Counted from the stretch's first letter, positions 43,264-52,272 are shown. The stretch: 64,000 bases of DNA from Chitinophaga sp. (GCF_019236475.1 NZ_JAFAIX010000012.1:124001-188000), one strand, 5' to 3'. The notes: a model not told the origin generated them from the sequence alone. Numbers and translations: made by a program.

Positions 43264-44892
43264 ATGAATAGCTTTGAAATCACCGCTAACCTCGTGGATA
43301 TACTCCAGGGGGAAATATACCCAGCACAACTGGAAGTGCAGGACGGTCGCATCCATAAAATAACCCGGCTGGAAAAGTCATGCGATACCTTCCTGATGCC
43401 CGGATTTACTGATGCTCACGTACATGTGGAAAGCTCCATGCTGATCCCGTCTGAGTTTGCGCGACTAGCAGTGGTTCATGGTACAGTAGCCACCATCAGT
43501 GACCCGCATGAAATTGCTAACGTGATGGGTGTGCCAGGTGTGGAATATATGCTGGAAAATGGGAAACAGGTCCCCTTTAAATTCAATTTTGGCGCTCCTT
43601 CCTGTGTACCTGCTACTACCTTTGAAACGGCGGGGGCTATCGTAAGCGCTTCCGATGTGGCCCAACTACTGGAAAGGGACGATATCAAATACCTGACGGA
43701 AATGATGAATTTCCCAGGGGTACTACATAACGATCCAGAAGTAATGGCCAAAATAGCGGCTGCCAAAGCCCTTAATAAGCCTGTAGACGGCCATGCACCC
43801 GGACTGAGAGGCGAAGATGCCCGAAAATACATCCATGCAGGTATCAGCACAGACCATGAGTGTTTTACTCTGGAAGAAGCCGCAGAAAAGCTTTCCTATG
43901 GCATGCATATCCTCATTCGCGAGGGCAGCGCAGCAAAAAACTTTGAAGCGCTCATTCCATTGATGTCGGAACATTATGAAAAAATGATGTTCTGTAGCGA
44001 TGATAAACATCCGGATAACCTGGAGGAAGGACATATCAATCAACTCGTAAAACGTGCACTGGCACATGGTATAGACCTGTTCAAAGTATTGAGAGCTGCC
44101 TGTGTGAATCCAGTACTTCACTATAAATTGGATAATGGCTTGCTGCGCGAAGGAGATGCGGCAGATTTCATAATGGTAGACAATCTCCAGGATTTCAACA
44201 TCCTCGGTACCTGGATCAATGGTACCAAAGTAGCAGAGAACGGTAAAACCTTAATTCCATCCATTCCAGCGGAAACAGTGAATAATTTTTCTTGCAATCC
44301 TAAGTCGGTAGCGGATTTCCGGATTGAATGTGTAGAAAAAGAAAAGACGGTGCAGGTGATAGGCGCCATAGAAGGAGAACTGATAACCAATAAATTACAA
44401 TCTATCCTTCATCCAATCAACAACAATCTCGTTAGCGACACCTCCCAGGATGTGCTGAAACTCACTGTAGTAAATCGTTACAGAGAGTCGGCTCCTGCCC
44501 TTGCATTTATTAAGGGATTTGGTCTGAAAGCTGGCGCGATAGCCTCTTCTGTGGCCCACGACAGTCACAATATCATTGCGGTGGGAACTGACGATGAAAG
44601 TATCTGCGCTGCCGTGAATGCTGTTATAGCAGCCCAAGGGGGCGTGAGCATTGTCAGCAATGGTGTTACAGATATTCTGCCTTTACCTGTGGCAGGTTTG
44701 ATGTCTAACCTAGACGGCTATACGATTGCTTCCAAATACAGTGCCCTAGATAAAGCAGCGAAAGCCGCCGGTTCTACGCTGGCCTCTCCTTTCATGACGC
44801 TTTCCTTTATGGCTTTGTTGGTGATTCCACATCTTAAACTCAGTGATCTAGGGTTATTTGATGGTGATACGTTTTCATTTACCGCTATATAA
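43264..44892 (+). CDS. ade: Adenine deaminase
   Basis: This 542-residue amidohydrolase converts adenine to hypoxanthine in purine salvage. The metal site motif is GFTDAHVHVESSMLIP. The family landmarks HGTVATISDPHEIANVMG, VDGHAPGLRG, STDHECFTLEEA, CSDDKHPDNL and the C-terminal domain (ASSVAHDSHNIIAVGTDD, GGVSIVSNG) are present. Length is typical of AdeC/YfdE-type enzymes (about 540-600). It is cytosolic. Downstream lies the tandem two-hairpin module C. Confidence 0.96.
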   Translation: MNSFEITANLVDILQGEIYPAQLEVQDGRIHKITRLEKSCDTFLMPGFTDAHVHVESSMLIPSEFARLAVVHGTVATISDPHEIANVMGVPGVEYMLENGKQVPFKFNFGAPSCVPATTFETAGAIVSASDVAQLLERDDIKYLTEMMNFPGVLHNDPEVMAKIAAAKALNKPVDGHAPGLRGEDARKYIHAGISTDHECFTLEEAAEKLSYGMHILIREGSAAKNFEALIPLMSEHYEKMMFCSDDKHPDNLEEGHINQLVKRALAHGIDLFKVLRAACVNPVLHYKLDNGLLREGDAADFIMVDNLQDFNILGTWINGTKVAENGKTLIPSIPAETVNNFSCNPKSVADFRIECVEKEKTVQVIGAIEGELITNKLQSILHPINNNLVSDTSQDVLKLTVVNRYRESAPALAFIKGFGLKAGAIASSVAHDSHNIIAVGTDDESICAAVNAVIAAQGGVSIVSNGVTDILPLPVAGLMSNLDGYTIASKYSALDKAAKAAGSTLASPFMTLSFMALLVIPHLKLSDLGLFDGDTFSFTAI

Positions 44893-44904
44893 AAAAGCTG
44901 TATA

Positions 44905-44981
44905 AAAAAGTGGGATTGTCGTCTGCGACGACAATCCCACTTTTTATTTTTTCATCGTCCCTGCCTGATGGGCAGGGACGA
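44905..44981. repeat. Two-hairpin intergenic module, copy C
   Basis: Hairpin 1: a perfect 19-base stem (44905-44923 with 44927-44945) with TGC loop and GTC-TGC-GAC apex, followed by a T-rich run. Hairpin 2: TCGTCCCTGCC (44955-44965), loop TGATG, GGCAGGGACGA (44971-44981), identical in both arms to hairpin 2 of copy A. It is located after adeC and before convergent anmK. Confidence 0.85.
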
Positions 44982-45158
44982 CAGGCAGTAGTGTTATGGC
45001 TTTATTTCCTTTGGGCAATATTGATGAATATCTGCCCAATGGTGAAGTCTGGGACGTCACCCCCTTTTGCATATTTTTCGTTCCCCTGCCCGATGGGCAG
45101 GGACGACAGATAGCAGTATTTTGCCTTCATTTCCTATGGGCAATATTGATGAAAATCA
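44966..45158. repeat. Imperfect direct repeat, 125-base offset, including decayed module copy
   Basis: 44966-45032 and 45091-45157 match at about 57 of 67 positions without gaps, both starting GATGGGCAGGGACGACAG and ending GGGCAATATTGATGAA. Between them, GTCTGGGAC (45047-45055) is a decayed hairpin-1 apex (one base changed) whose left arm is no longer complementary, and CCCCTGCC-CGATG-GGCAGGG is a decayed hairpin 2. The whole module appears to have been duplicated in tandem, after which the second unit degraded. Confidence 0.75.
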
Positions 45159-45181
45159 GATTTTTGATATCCTTTATCTGA

Positions 45182-46276
45182 TTAGTTAATCCACAGTGCG
45201 CCACCAATGCTATCGCGGCTTGCGCCTGTAACAGAAGACAGCACATTTTCCTCTTGTCTCCAGCGTAAAGCGCCAATCAGTGCCATTACCAATGCTTCTT
45301 TGAAGCTGATAGTTAATTCATCTGGAATTTCCACTTCAATATTGAGCGGTTCCAACTGTTCGCGGATAGAATTTACTAAGAAAGTATTGAACGCGCCACC
45401 ACCTGTAATCAACATTTTAGCAGGGGCTGCTGGATCTGCCATTTTTGCTTTCAGGGCAGCAGCAGATTTCGCTATCTGGTCTGCGATATGCGCCACATAA
45501 GTAGCTAGTTTTCCTTGCACAGAAATGCGCAATGATTCGATCATTGGCAGAATGGTATCTGTTCCGAAGTCATTAGCCAACGATTTAGGCCATGATTCCG
45601 CGTAATAAGGTAGGGCATTGAGGGTAGCCAGCAGGGTCTCATCCATAACGCCGCCAGCAGCCAGTTGTCCGCCTTCATCATACGGACGGTTCAATGCTGC
45701 TGCCAATCCGTTCAAGACACGATTAGCAGGACAAATATCAAAGGCAACATATCCATCCGGCAGGTTAGCAGAGATATTGGCAATACCGCCAATGTTCAGC
45801 CAATATTGGTATCCTGGCAGGAGGAATTTCTCACCTATAGGAACGATAGGCGCTCCCTGTCCGCCGAGGGCAATATCCATTGCGCGTAAATCACTGATAA
45901 CAGGTAATCCCGTTACGGCAGCAATAGCAGCCCCATCGCCCAGTTGGGCAGTCATCTTCCCTCCTGGTATATGAAAAGTTGTATGACCATGAGAAGCGAT
46001 GAAATGAACTTTATGATCCAGGTTATTATTTTCAATAAATTGTTTGATACGATGGCCATTGTAATGACCGTATTCGCTATGCAACAGTAAATATTCACGG
46101 GCTGGCAGATGAATAGCATTGGCCAGTTTTTCCACCCATTCCGGCTCGTAGGGAAGACTTTCAGAAGCCTTGATCGCGTATGTCCATTGTCCACGTACCT
46201 CTGTCAGTTCCGCAAACACAATATCCAGCCCATCCAGGGAACTGCCTGACATAGTGCCGATTACATTATATACCAT
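45182..46276 (-). CDS. anmK: Anhydro-N-acetylmuramic acid kinase
   Basis: This 364-residue enzyme phosphorylates 1,6-anhydro-MurNAc recovered from peptidoglycan turnover, giving MurNAc-6-phosphate. The start has the diagnostic MVYNVIGTMSGSSLDGLDIVF. ASHGHTTFHIPGGKMTAQLGDGAAIA, FLLPGYQYWLNIGGIANIS, FDICPANRVLNGLA and MLITGGGAFN complete the fold. It is cytosolic, and length is normal. A minus-strand TACCTTTG (46293-46300) upstream is a possible -7 box. MurQ is not adjacent. Confidence 0.96.
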   Translation of the reverse strand: MVYNVIGTMSGSSLDGLDIVFAELTEVRGQWTYAIKASESLPYEPEWVEKLANAIHLPAREYLLLHSEYGHYNGHRIKQFIENNNLDHKVHFIASHGHTTFHIPGGKMTAQLGDGAAIAAVTGLPVISDLRAMDIALGGQGAPIVPIGEKFLLPGYQYWLNIGGIANISANLPDGYVAFDICPANRVLNGLAAALNRPYDEGGQLAAGGVMDETLLATLNALPYYAESWPKSLANDFGTDTILPMIESLRISVQGKLATYVAHIADQIAKSAAALKAKMADPAAPAKMLITGGGAFNTFLVNSIREQLEPLNIEVEIPDELTISFKEALVMALIGALRWRQEENVLSSVTGASRDSIGGALWIN

Positions 46277-46385
46277 CTGAAAAAAATTTCAGCAAAGGTA
46301 ATTGCTTCTGTGGAAAGTTTTTTTTTGGCCTGTTTATGGAATCAGAGATATTGATTGCATCCTAGAGACAGAAAAACTTACTGTC

Positions 46386-48278
46386 ATGAAAAGATATATT
46401 GCACTTTTTATCGCCGTCTTCCTGGTACAACTCAATGCCATGGCTCAATCAAGAATGGTTACAGGAGTTGTCAGGGATAGTCTCACCCGGGCTGCCATTG
46501 TCAATGCTGTGGTGAGAGAAAAAGGAACCGACAATATGACCGCCACCGATAAACAGGGGCATTGGCAGTTGAAAATCGGAACCGTGTCTACCAAAATCGA
46601 AATTATTGCTACTGGCTATCCGCGCCTGGAAATCATGGTAAACAAGGGCGTCAATAATATCAATGTGAATATGGTGGCCCGTCCGGCAAAAAGGATCTTC
46701 CACCATAAGGATAAAATAAATTGTCCAGAGCCCATGGCTCCACCTCCTCCCCCCCAAGCAGCCCCTGTTACCACTATGCAACGCCGTGGGAATGTGACCG
46801 CAGATGTAGCAGCTAATAACTACACTGCGAAAATGTATTATACTCCTCCCATCATTACTAAAGATGTTTCCACAGAGTCTTATTCCGCTATCAATGAAAA
46901 TATCTTTCATGCCGTGAAAGATCAGCCCTTAAGTACATTCAGCGCGGATGTAGACAGGGCTTCCTATAGCAATGTCAGAAGGTTTATTAACCAGGGAGAT
47001 CTACCTCCCGCAGATGCAGTACGGGTAGAAGAAATGATCAATTATTTCGATTATCATTATCCACAGCCCAAAGGGAAAGATCCAGTGGCCATAATAGCCG
47101 ATATGAGCAACTGTCCATGGGACACCAAACATCAGTTGGTACGTATCGGTATTCAGGGTAAGACCGTGGAATCCAAAAATCTTCCTCCTAGCAACCTGGT
47201 TTTCTTGATCGATGTTTCCGGTTCTATGGATGAATATAACAAGCTGCCCCTAGTAAAGAAAGCATTTAGCGCGCTGGTAGAGCAATTACGTCCACAAGAT
47301 AAGGTGTCTATCGTAGTATATGCGGGCGCTGCCGGTATGGTGCTGCCATCTACCTCCGGAGATAAAAAAATAAAAATCAAAGAAGCCCTGGAAAACCTCT
47401 CTGCTGGCGGATCTACTGCCGGTGGTGAAGGGATTGAGTTGGCTTATAAAATAGCGCAACAAAATTTCCAACCCAAAGGCAATAACAGGGTTATTCTTGC
47501 TACAGACGGGGATTTCAATGTAGGCGTATCCAATACAGGCGAATTAGAACGCTTGATAGAGAAAGAAAAGAAAAGCGGTATATTCTTATCTGTACTGGGT
47601 TTCGGTATGGGCAACCTGAAAGATGATAATTTGGAAACACTCGCCGATAAAGGGAATGGTAACTATGCTTATATAGATAATTTTGAAGAAGCCAGGAGAA
47701 TATTTGTAACAGAATTCGGTGGAACCCTTTTCACCATTGCGAAAGATGTGAAATTACAAGTAGAATTCAATCCGAATTTCGTGCAGGCGTACAGGTTAGT
47801 AGGCTATGAGAACAGGATATTACAGGCAGAGGATTTCAATAATGATCAGAAAGATGCCGGTGACATGGGCGCGGGTCATACGGTAACTGCCTTGTATGAA
47901 ATCATTCCTACAGGGCAGGCTGGTTCAACAGTGAACTGGGTAGATCCACTGAAATATCAGCAAGCACAGGTATTGGGCAACAGGTCCGAAATATTGACTG
48001 TTAAAATGAGATATAAACAGCCAGACTCCAATACCAGCAGCCTTGTACAGGAGGTGTTAAGATATCAACCTAAGGCATTTGACGATATGAGTGCCGATTT
48101 CCGTCTGGCCGCCTCTGTGGCCGCATTCGGACAGATATTACGGGAATCAGCCTTCCAGGGCGACGCCACCTATGATAAGGTGCTGAAATGGGCTGCCAAT
48201 ACCCGTGGAGAAGATCCAGAAGGTTACAGAAGCGAGTACCTTCAGTTGGTCAAAAAAGCAATGCTGCTGAAAAGGTAA
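46386..48278 (+). CDS. VWA-domain protein with carboxypeptidase-like regulatory domain (YfbK-like)
   Basis: The protein is 630 residues from the ATG at 46386; an upstream frame start at 46302 lacks signal-peptide character. The signal peptide (MKRYIALFIAVFLVQLNAMAQ) is followed by a CarboxypepD-reg-like beta sandwich (MVTGVVRDSLTRAAIVNAVV), a Pro-rich segment, an N-terminal YfbK-type region (STFSADVDRASYSNVRRF, DAVRVEEMINYFDYHYPQP) and a von Willebrand factor A domain with a complete MIDAS (LIDVSGSMDEY, then a Thr in SAGGSTAGGEG and ATDGDFNVG). The C-terminal 170 residues match the DUF3520 end (DADFRLAASVAAFG-type). It is an exported protein of unknown role, probably binding other proteins through the metal site. 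Confidence 0.9.
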   Translation: MKRYIALFIAVFLVQLNAMAQSRMVTGVVRDSLTRAAIVNAVVREKGTDNMTATDKQGHWQLKIGTVSTKIEIIATGYPRLEIMVNKGVNNINVNMVARPAKRIFHHKDKINCPEPMAPPPPPQAAPVTTMQRRGNVTADVAANNYTAKMYYTPPIITKDVSTESYSAINENIFHAVKDQPLSTFSADVDRASYSNVRRFINQGDLPPADAVRVEEMINYFDYHYPQPKGKDPVAIIADMSNCPWDTKHQLVRIGIQGKTVESKNLPPSNLVFLIDVSGSMDEYNKLPLVKKAFSALVEQLRPQDKVSIVVYAGAAGMVLPSTSGDKKIKIKEALENLSAGGSTAGGEGIELAYKIAQQNFQPKGNNRVILATDGDFNVGVSNTGELERLIEKEKKSGIFLSVLGFGMGNLKDDNLETLADKGNGNYAYIDNFEEARRIFVTEFGGTLFTIAKDVKLQVEFNPNFVQAYRLVGYENRILQAEDFNNDQKDAGDMGAGHTVTALYEIIPTGQAGSTVNWVDPLKYQQAQVLGNRSEILTVKMRYKQPDSNTSSLVQEVLRYQPKAFDDMSADFRLAASVAAFGQILRESAFQGDATYDKVLKWAANTRGEDPEGYRSEYLQLVKKAMLLKR

Positions 48279-48323
48279 GCAATCAACAATTTTCGGTAAT
48301 TTGCCGCCTCAAAGGATAAGCAA

Positions 48324-48977
48324 ATGATAATTAATTTAAGTGAAACTAATTCGCTGGTAGGTGAATGGCTCAGTGAGATCAGAAACGTAGATGTTCAGCA
48401 CGACCGTATGCGTTTCAGACGCAATATGGAGCGCCTGGGTGAAGTAGCTGCTTACGAAATCAGCAAAACGCTGGAATATGTAGAGAAAGATATCACCACC
48501 CCTATGGGTATTGCAAACTGCCGCGTATTGAAAGAACAGCCAGTACTGGCTACTATTCTTCGCGCAGGACTCGCACTGCATCAGGGTTTGCTGCACTATT
48601 TCGATAAAGCTGACCATGCATTCGTATCTGCTTACCGTAAGCATAATCACGATGGTTCTTTCGATATCAGCTTGGAGTATGTCAGCAGTCCTTCTATTGA
48701 AGGGAATGTACTTATCCTTTCAGATCCTATGCTGGCTACAGGTGCATCTCTGGTGAAAACCATCGAACACCTGCAAGAAATCGGAAAGCCTTCCCATATT
48801 CACTTGGTAGTAGCTATCGCTTGTACCGTGGGTATTGAATATGTGATCAGAAACACCAAAGGCAATATCACTATCTGGGCTGGAGATATAGACGATGAAC
48901 TGACCGCTAAAGGTTACATCGTTCCAGGGCTGGGCGATGCCGGCGATCTCGCTTTCGGAAATAAAATACAACAATAA
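48324..48977 (+). CDS. upp: Uracil phosphoribosyltransferase
   Basis: This 217-residue enzyme salvages uracil by transferring it to PRPP, producing UMP. The PRPP-binding loop is seen as VLILSDPMLATGASLVKTIEHL. Upstream elements MRFRRNMERLGEVAAYEISK and PVLATILRAGLALHQG, and the C-terminal uracil-binding ELTAKGYIVPGLGDAGDLAFG, all fit the Upp family. It is a cytosolic protein, and length is normal. A terminator follows at 48994-49039. Confidence 0.96.
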   Translation: MIINLSETNSLVGEWLSEIRNVDVQHDRMRFRRNMERLGEVAAYEISKTLEYVEKDITTPMGIANCRVLKEQPVLATILRAGLALHQGLLHYFDKADHAFVSAYRKHNHDGSFDISLEYVSSPSIEGNVLILSDPMLATGASLVKTIEHLQEIGKPSHIHLVVAIACTVGIEYVIRNTKGNITIWAGDIDDELTAKGYIVPGLGDAGDLAFGNKIQQ

Positions 48978-48993
48978 GTACCGTTTTACGTTT

Positions 48994-49039
48994 AACGGAT
49001 ATACGAGGTTGATTATGTGGTCAATTTCGTATATCCGTT
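48994..49039 (+). terminator. Terminator of upp
   Basis: AACGGATATACGA (48994-49006) pairs with TCGTATATCCGTT (49027-49039) over a 20-base loop and is followed by T's. Confidence 0.8.
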
Positions 49040-49076
49040 TTTTTATGCGCATGAATCCTTCTATACATGGATTTAA

Positions 49077-49107
49077 TTTGAAATATGACTTAATTGGCGT
49101 ACCTTCA
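49077..49107 (+). promoter_or_regulatory. Promoter candidate of the PorP/SprF gene
   Basis: TTTG (49077-49080), 19 bases, TACCTTCA (49100-49107): the spacing is exact and the -7 box differs from TAnnTTTG in the last two bases. The ATG lies 38 bases downstream. Confidence 0.5.
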
Positions 49108-49145
49108 CCATTATTGCATAAACCCTATGCTACAAGCTTATCCTT

Positions 49146-50159
49146 ATGAAAAGAGCTTTACTATTCCTGACCATATTCTTCAGTTTGAATTCCTTGCGGG
49201 CGCAAGATCCGCACTTCTCACAATTTTTTGCATCTCCTATGACGCTTAACCCTGCTTTTACAGGTTTATTCTCAGGGGATTATCGCCTATCCGGCAACTA
49301 CAGATCACAATGGAGAAGTATTTCCACTCCCTTTGTGACAGGAACCATGGCGGCGGATTTTGGCATCTTAAAAAATACAATTTCCTATACAGATATCTGG
49401 GGTGTTGGCTTTATGGCCATGTACGACAGAACTGGCGGCGGGGCCCTTACTTCCAGCTATGTCAGTATGAGTACCGCTTACCATAAAGGGTTGGATCCGG
49501 AAGGAAACCATACTTTAGCCATCGGATTACAGGGAACCTTTGTGCAGAAAAGGGTAGATAACGAAAAATTAAGATTTGAAAACCAGATAGATAATAACGG
49601 ATATAACCCATCCATTCCCAGTGGAGAAACATTAATCAACCCAAAGATTTCCTATTTCGATCCAAATATCGGTATTCTTTATAACGGGCTGATTGGGCAA
49701 TCCTCCAACATCTACATGGGTGCATCTTACTATCATATTACCCAGCCTACGGAGTCTTTCATGAACATCACACAGAACAGACTTAGCTATCGCTGGACTA
49801 TCCATGGTGGGGGCTCTGCTCCTGTCAATGGCAATAACCGCATACACGCTAGTGTCCTCTACATGAAACAAAGTACTGCTACAGAGTTCACTTTTGGTGG
49901 CGCCTATGGCTTTACGCTCACAGATATGGACGATAACCCAACTGTATTTTATGTGGGTAGCTGGTATCGTTTGAAAGATGCCATTATCCCTTACATCGGC
50001 ATGGAGATTAAAGGTTTCCAAGTAGGATTGTCTTACGATACAAACGTTTCCAGTCTGAAACCTGCGTCCAATTATCGTGGAGGGCTTGAACTTTCCTTGA
50101 TATACATTCATACTAAGAATCAGATGAATAAGTATAAAACGCTTTGCCCTCGATTCTAA
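49146..50159 (+). CDS. PorP/SprF-family type IX secretion membrane protein
   Basis: This 337-residue outer-membrane beta-barrel has a signal peptide ending NSLRAQ. It shows the PorP/SprF start DPHFSQFFASPMTLNPAFTG, followed by YRLSGNYRSQWRSI and many amphipathic strands, with a C-terminal GGLELSLIYI barrel end. PorP/SprF proteins are outer-membrane partners of type IX secretion that anchor secreted adhesins or gliding proteins. Usually they are encoded beside a large adhesin; here none is adjacent, so this one may serve a gene elsewhere or have an independent role. Confidence 0.93.
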   Translation: MKRALLFLTIFFSLNSLRAQDPHFSQFFASPMTLNPAFTGLFSGDYRLSGNYRSQWRSISTPFVTGTMAADFGILKNTISYTDIWGVGFMAMYDRTGGGALTSSYVSMSTAYHKGLDPEGNHTLAIGLQGTFVQKRVDNEKLRFENQIDNNGYNPSIPSGETLINPKISYFDPNIGILYNGLIGQSSNIYMGASYYHITQPTESFMNITQNRLSYRWTIHGGGSAPVNGNNRIHASVLYMKQSTATEFTFGGAYGFTLTDMDDNPTVFYVGSWYRLKDAIIPYIGMEIKGFQVGLSYDTNVSSLKPASNYRGGLELSLIYIHTKNQMNKYKTLCPRF

Positions 50160-50176
50160 AAAATCAACTTATTTTA

Positions 50177-50216
50177 ATAATAATAAACCCGGCCAACTGG
50201 CCGGGTTTATTATTAT
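50177..50216. terminator. Terminator of the PorP/SprF gene, 18-bp stem
   Basis: The stem 50177-50194 pairs with 50199-50216 around AACT with a GGCC core and AT-rich ends. Confidence 0.85.
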
Positions 50217-50298
50217 GGAGGATTTTTAATAGTTTCGTCCATCCTTAACTTTAGAGGGGAAAAAGACATTCTGTTTTTACACTAAAACTGTTCATAAC

Positions 50299-51063
50299 TT
50301 GTTTTCATTCAGAGAGGTACTGTCGGCCTTCCAGGCTTACGGTAAAGCGCATCAGTTTATCCAGCAGCATAAATTGTGGAAGTGGATATTAATTCCGGGT
50401 ATCATTTACTGCCTGTTATTTTTAGGAGGAATGTATTTTGCTTGGGGATATTCGGGCGACTTCGTGGAATATCTAACCAAACTTTTCCATCTCACGGAAT
50501 GGGTGCAAGATCTGGCTAGCAGTTGGGTGAGCTTCCTCTTTATACTCGTAGCATTTAGCATACGTATTATCCTTCTCTTCCTATATGTGGCTTATTTCAA
50601 GTATTTATTCTTGATACTGGGCTCCCCTGTATTCTCTTATCTCTCTGAAAAAACAGAAGCCATCCTGGAAAACAGGGACTTCCCTTTCAGCGGAAAACAG
50701 TTGCTGGCGGATATTTGGAGAGGTGTGAAAATGTCTTGTCGTAATATGGTATACCAGACTGCCGCCATCCTCATATTATTACTGGTATCGTTTATCCCGG
50801 TTGTAGGCTGGATTACGCCTATGATTGGATTCTTCATAGAGTGTTATTTCTATGGTTTCTCTATGATGGATTATAGTTGCGAACGTCACAGAATGAACAT
50901 GTCGGAAAGTATTGCGTTTATACGTCAGCATAGAGGGATGGCATTGGGAAATGGTATTGTATTTTACCTGTTCTTTATCCTACCGGTGATCGGTTGGATG
51001 CTGGCCCCTTCTTACGCAGTGATTGCAGCTACTATTGATTTACAAGACAAAAAACTGAGCTAA
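50299..51063 (+). CDS. EI24-domain membrane protein (CysZ-like), TTG start
   Basis: This 254-residue polytopic inner-membrane protein has about six hydrophobic segments. It shows the EI24/CysZ pattern: SFREVLSAFQAYGKAHQFIQQHKLWKWILIPG at the start and WRGVKMSCRNMVYQTAAILILLLVSFIPVVGWITP in the centre, ending EHRMNMSE-type charged loops and a final helix. CysZ transports sulfate, but the Bacteroidota members are poorly defined. No ATG or GTG lies in frame near the start, so the TTG at 50299 is used. The stop codon overlaps the ATG of the next gene (TAATG), indicating translational coupling. Confidence 0.85.
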   Translation: MFSFREVLSAFQAYGKAHQFIQQHKLWKWILIPGIIYCLLFLGGMYFAWGYSGDFVEYLTKLFHLTEWVQDLASSWVSFLFILVAFSIRIILLFLYVAYFKYLFLILGSPVFSYLSEKTEAILENRDFPFSGKQLLADIWRGVKMSCRNMVYQTAAILILLLVSFIPVVGWITPMIGFFIECYFYGFSMMDYSCERHRMNMSESIAFIRQHRGMALGNGIVFYLFFILPVIGWMLAPSYAVIAATIDLQDKKLS

Positions 51064-51767
51064 TGAATATCGGCAAAGTGTACCTGATTCCTACCGTGTT
51101 GAGTGCTGATGCCCTTTACAGTATACCGCCATATGTAACAGAAACAGCTAAAAAACTGACTGTATTTTATGTGGAGAATGAACGTACTGCACGTCGTTAT
51201 TTGAAAGCATTGGATAGAAGCATTAATATCGATGCCTTGCAGTTACTTCCCATGAATGAAAACCAGTTGCCTGATACGACCCTCGCTAAAAAGCTACTCA
51301 AAGAAGGCAAGGATATAGGTGTGATCAGTGAGGCGGGATGTCCGGCTGTGGCGGATCCCGGCCATTTGATTGTACAAGCGGCGCATAGTATAGATGCTCC
51401 TGTTATTCCAATGATAGGTCCCAATTCTATGTTACTGGCCCTTATGGCGTCTGGAATGAATGGCCAAAATTTCCAGTTTGTTGGCTATCTCCCGATAAAA
51501 CCACATGAGCGTATCAAAGCCATTAAAGATCTGGAGTTACAGTCGCAAAAGAAAAAGCAAACACAACTGTTTATAGAAACGCCTTACCGCAACAACCAGT
51601 TGATGAAAGATATCCTGGATAACTGTAAGGAATATACGAAAGTATGTGTGGCCGCAGATATCACGGGGCCGGATGAATTCATTAAAACAAAAACCGTGAA
51701 GGATTGGAAAAAAGCCTTACCGGAACTGCATAAGAAACCAGCAATATTCTTACTGGATGCAGAATAA
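51063..51767 (+). CDS. SAM-dependent methyltransferase of the tetrapyrrole methylase fold (RsmI-like)
   Basis: This 234-residue protein starts at an ATG overlapping the previous stop. The tetrapyrrole methylase fold is indicated by KVYLIPTVLSADALYSIPP, KDIGVISEAGCPAVADPGHLIV, IPMIGPNSMLLALMASG and FQFVGYLPIK, followed by FIETPYRNNQLMKDIL and VCVAADITGPDEFI. RsmI methylates 16S rRNA C1402; this protein is shorter (RsmI is about 280 residues), lacking the C-terminal part. It may be an RsmI paralogue with a different target. It is translationally coupled to the EI24-protein gene and followed by module D. Confidence 0.85.
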   Translation: MNIGKVYLIPTVLSADALYSIPPYVTETAKKLTVFYVENERTARRYLKALDRSINIDALQLLPMNENQLPDTTLAKKLLKEGKDIGVISEAGCPAVADPGHLIVQAAHSIDAPVIPMIGPNSMLLALMASGMNGQNFQFVGYLPIKPHERIKAIKDLELQSQKKKQTQLFIETPYRNNQLMKDILDNCKEYTKVCVAADITGPDEFIKTKTVKDWKKALPELHKKPAIFLLDAE

Positions 51768-51790
51768 CGATACTACTACCATATAAAGAA

Positions 51791-51863
51791 AAAGAGAAGG
51801 GAAATGACGTCTGCGACATCATTTCCCTTCTCTTTTTTCGTCTCCCCTGCGGGCAGGGGAGAC
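51791..51863. repeat. Two-hairpin intergenic module, copy D
   Basis: Hairpin 1: 51791-51811 pairs with 51815-51835 (one mismatch, which becomes a wobble on the minus-strand RNA), TGC loop, apex GTC-TGC-GAC. Hairpin 2: GTCTCCCCTG (51840-51849) with CAGGGGAGAC (51854-51863), related to the CGTCCCTGCC stems of copies A and C by matched changes. Placed between convergent genes. Confidence 0.85.
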
Positions 51864-51876
51864 AGACTTTCATTTA

Positions 51877-52272
51877 TTAGGGAAGTATCCGTTTGCCGGT
51901 ATTCTGATCTGTAACAGAGATAATACTGTCTACTACAAATGGGCTGTAACCTCTCCAAGGAATAGCACCCAGGTATTCTTTATAGCTCAGCTCTACCCAT
52001 TTACCGCTTGCAGTCATCAGTTGCTGTGCAATTCTTTCATTGGTAACAGAAAACTGGAATTCATTGGATTGAATAGCTCCGGCCACCTGTCCTTTATAGC
52101 CGGATTGAATCAATTTGCCTTCATAGGTTTTAAAAACATAACCTTTCTGTACAAAATAATTCAGCTCTCCTGCCTTCACTCCTTTTCCGAATACGAAATA
52201 GAATTTATAAAAGAAGATGCCGCCCAAAATCAGTACGATAACTGAAACGACGATAAATACAAATCGACCCAT
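51877..52272 (-). CDS. Single-pass membrane protein, unknown function
   Basis: The protein has 131 residues. An N-terminal transmembrane helix (FVFIVVSVIVLILGGIFFYK) is followed by a ~100-residue extracytoplasmic domain rich in strands: GVKAGELNYFVQKGYVFKTYEGKLIQSG, NEFQFSVTNERIAQQL, GKWVELSYKEYL. Many Bacteroidota encode such small proteins with the AGELN...KGYVFKTYEG pattern, but no function is known. It shares a convergent junction with the RsmI-like gene and is 30 bases downstream of the M28 peptidase gene, with which it may be co-transcribed. Confidence 0.75.
   Translation of the reverse strand: MGRFVFIVVSVIVLILGGIFFYKFYFVFGKGVKAGELNYFVQKGYVFKTYEGKLIQSGYKGQVAGAIQSNEFQFSVTNERIAQQLMTASGKWVELSYKEYLGAIPWRGYSPFVVDSIISVTDQNTGKRILP

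Noticed and set aside
44910..45181. Two short frames between adeC and anmK
   Set aside because: They run through the hairpin modules and their tandem duplicate; similarity between them reflects the DNA repeat, not protein conservation.
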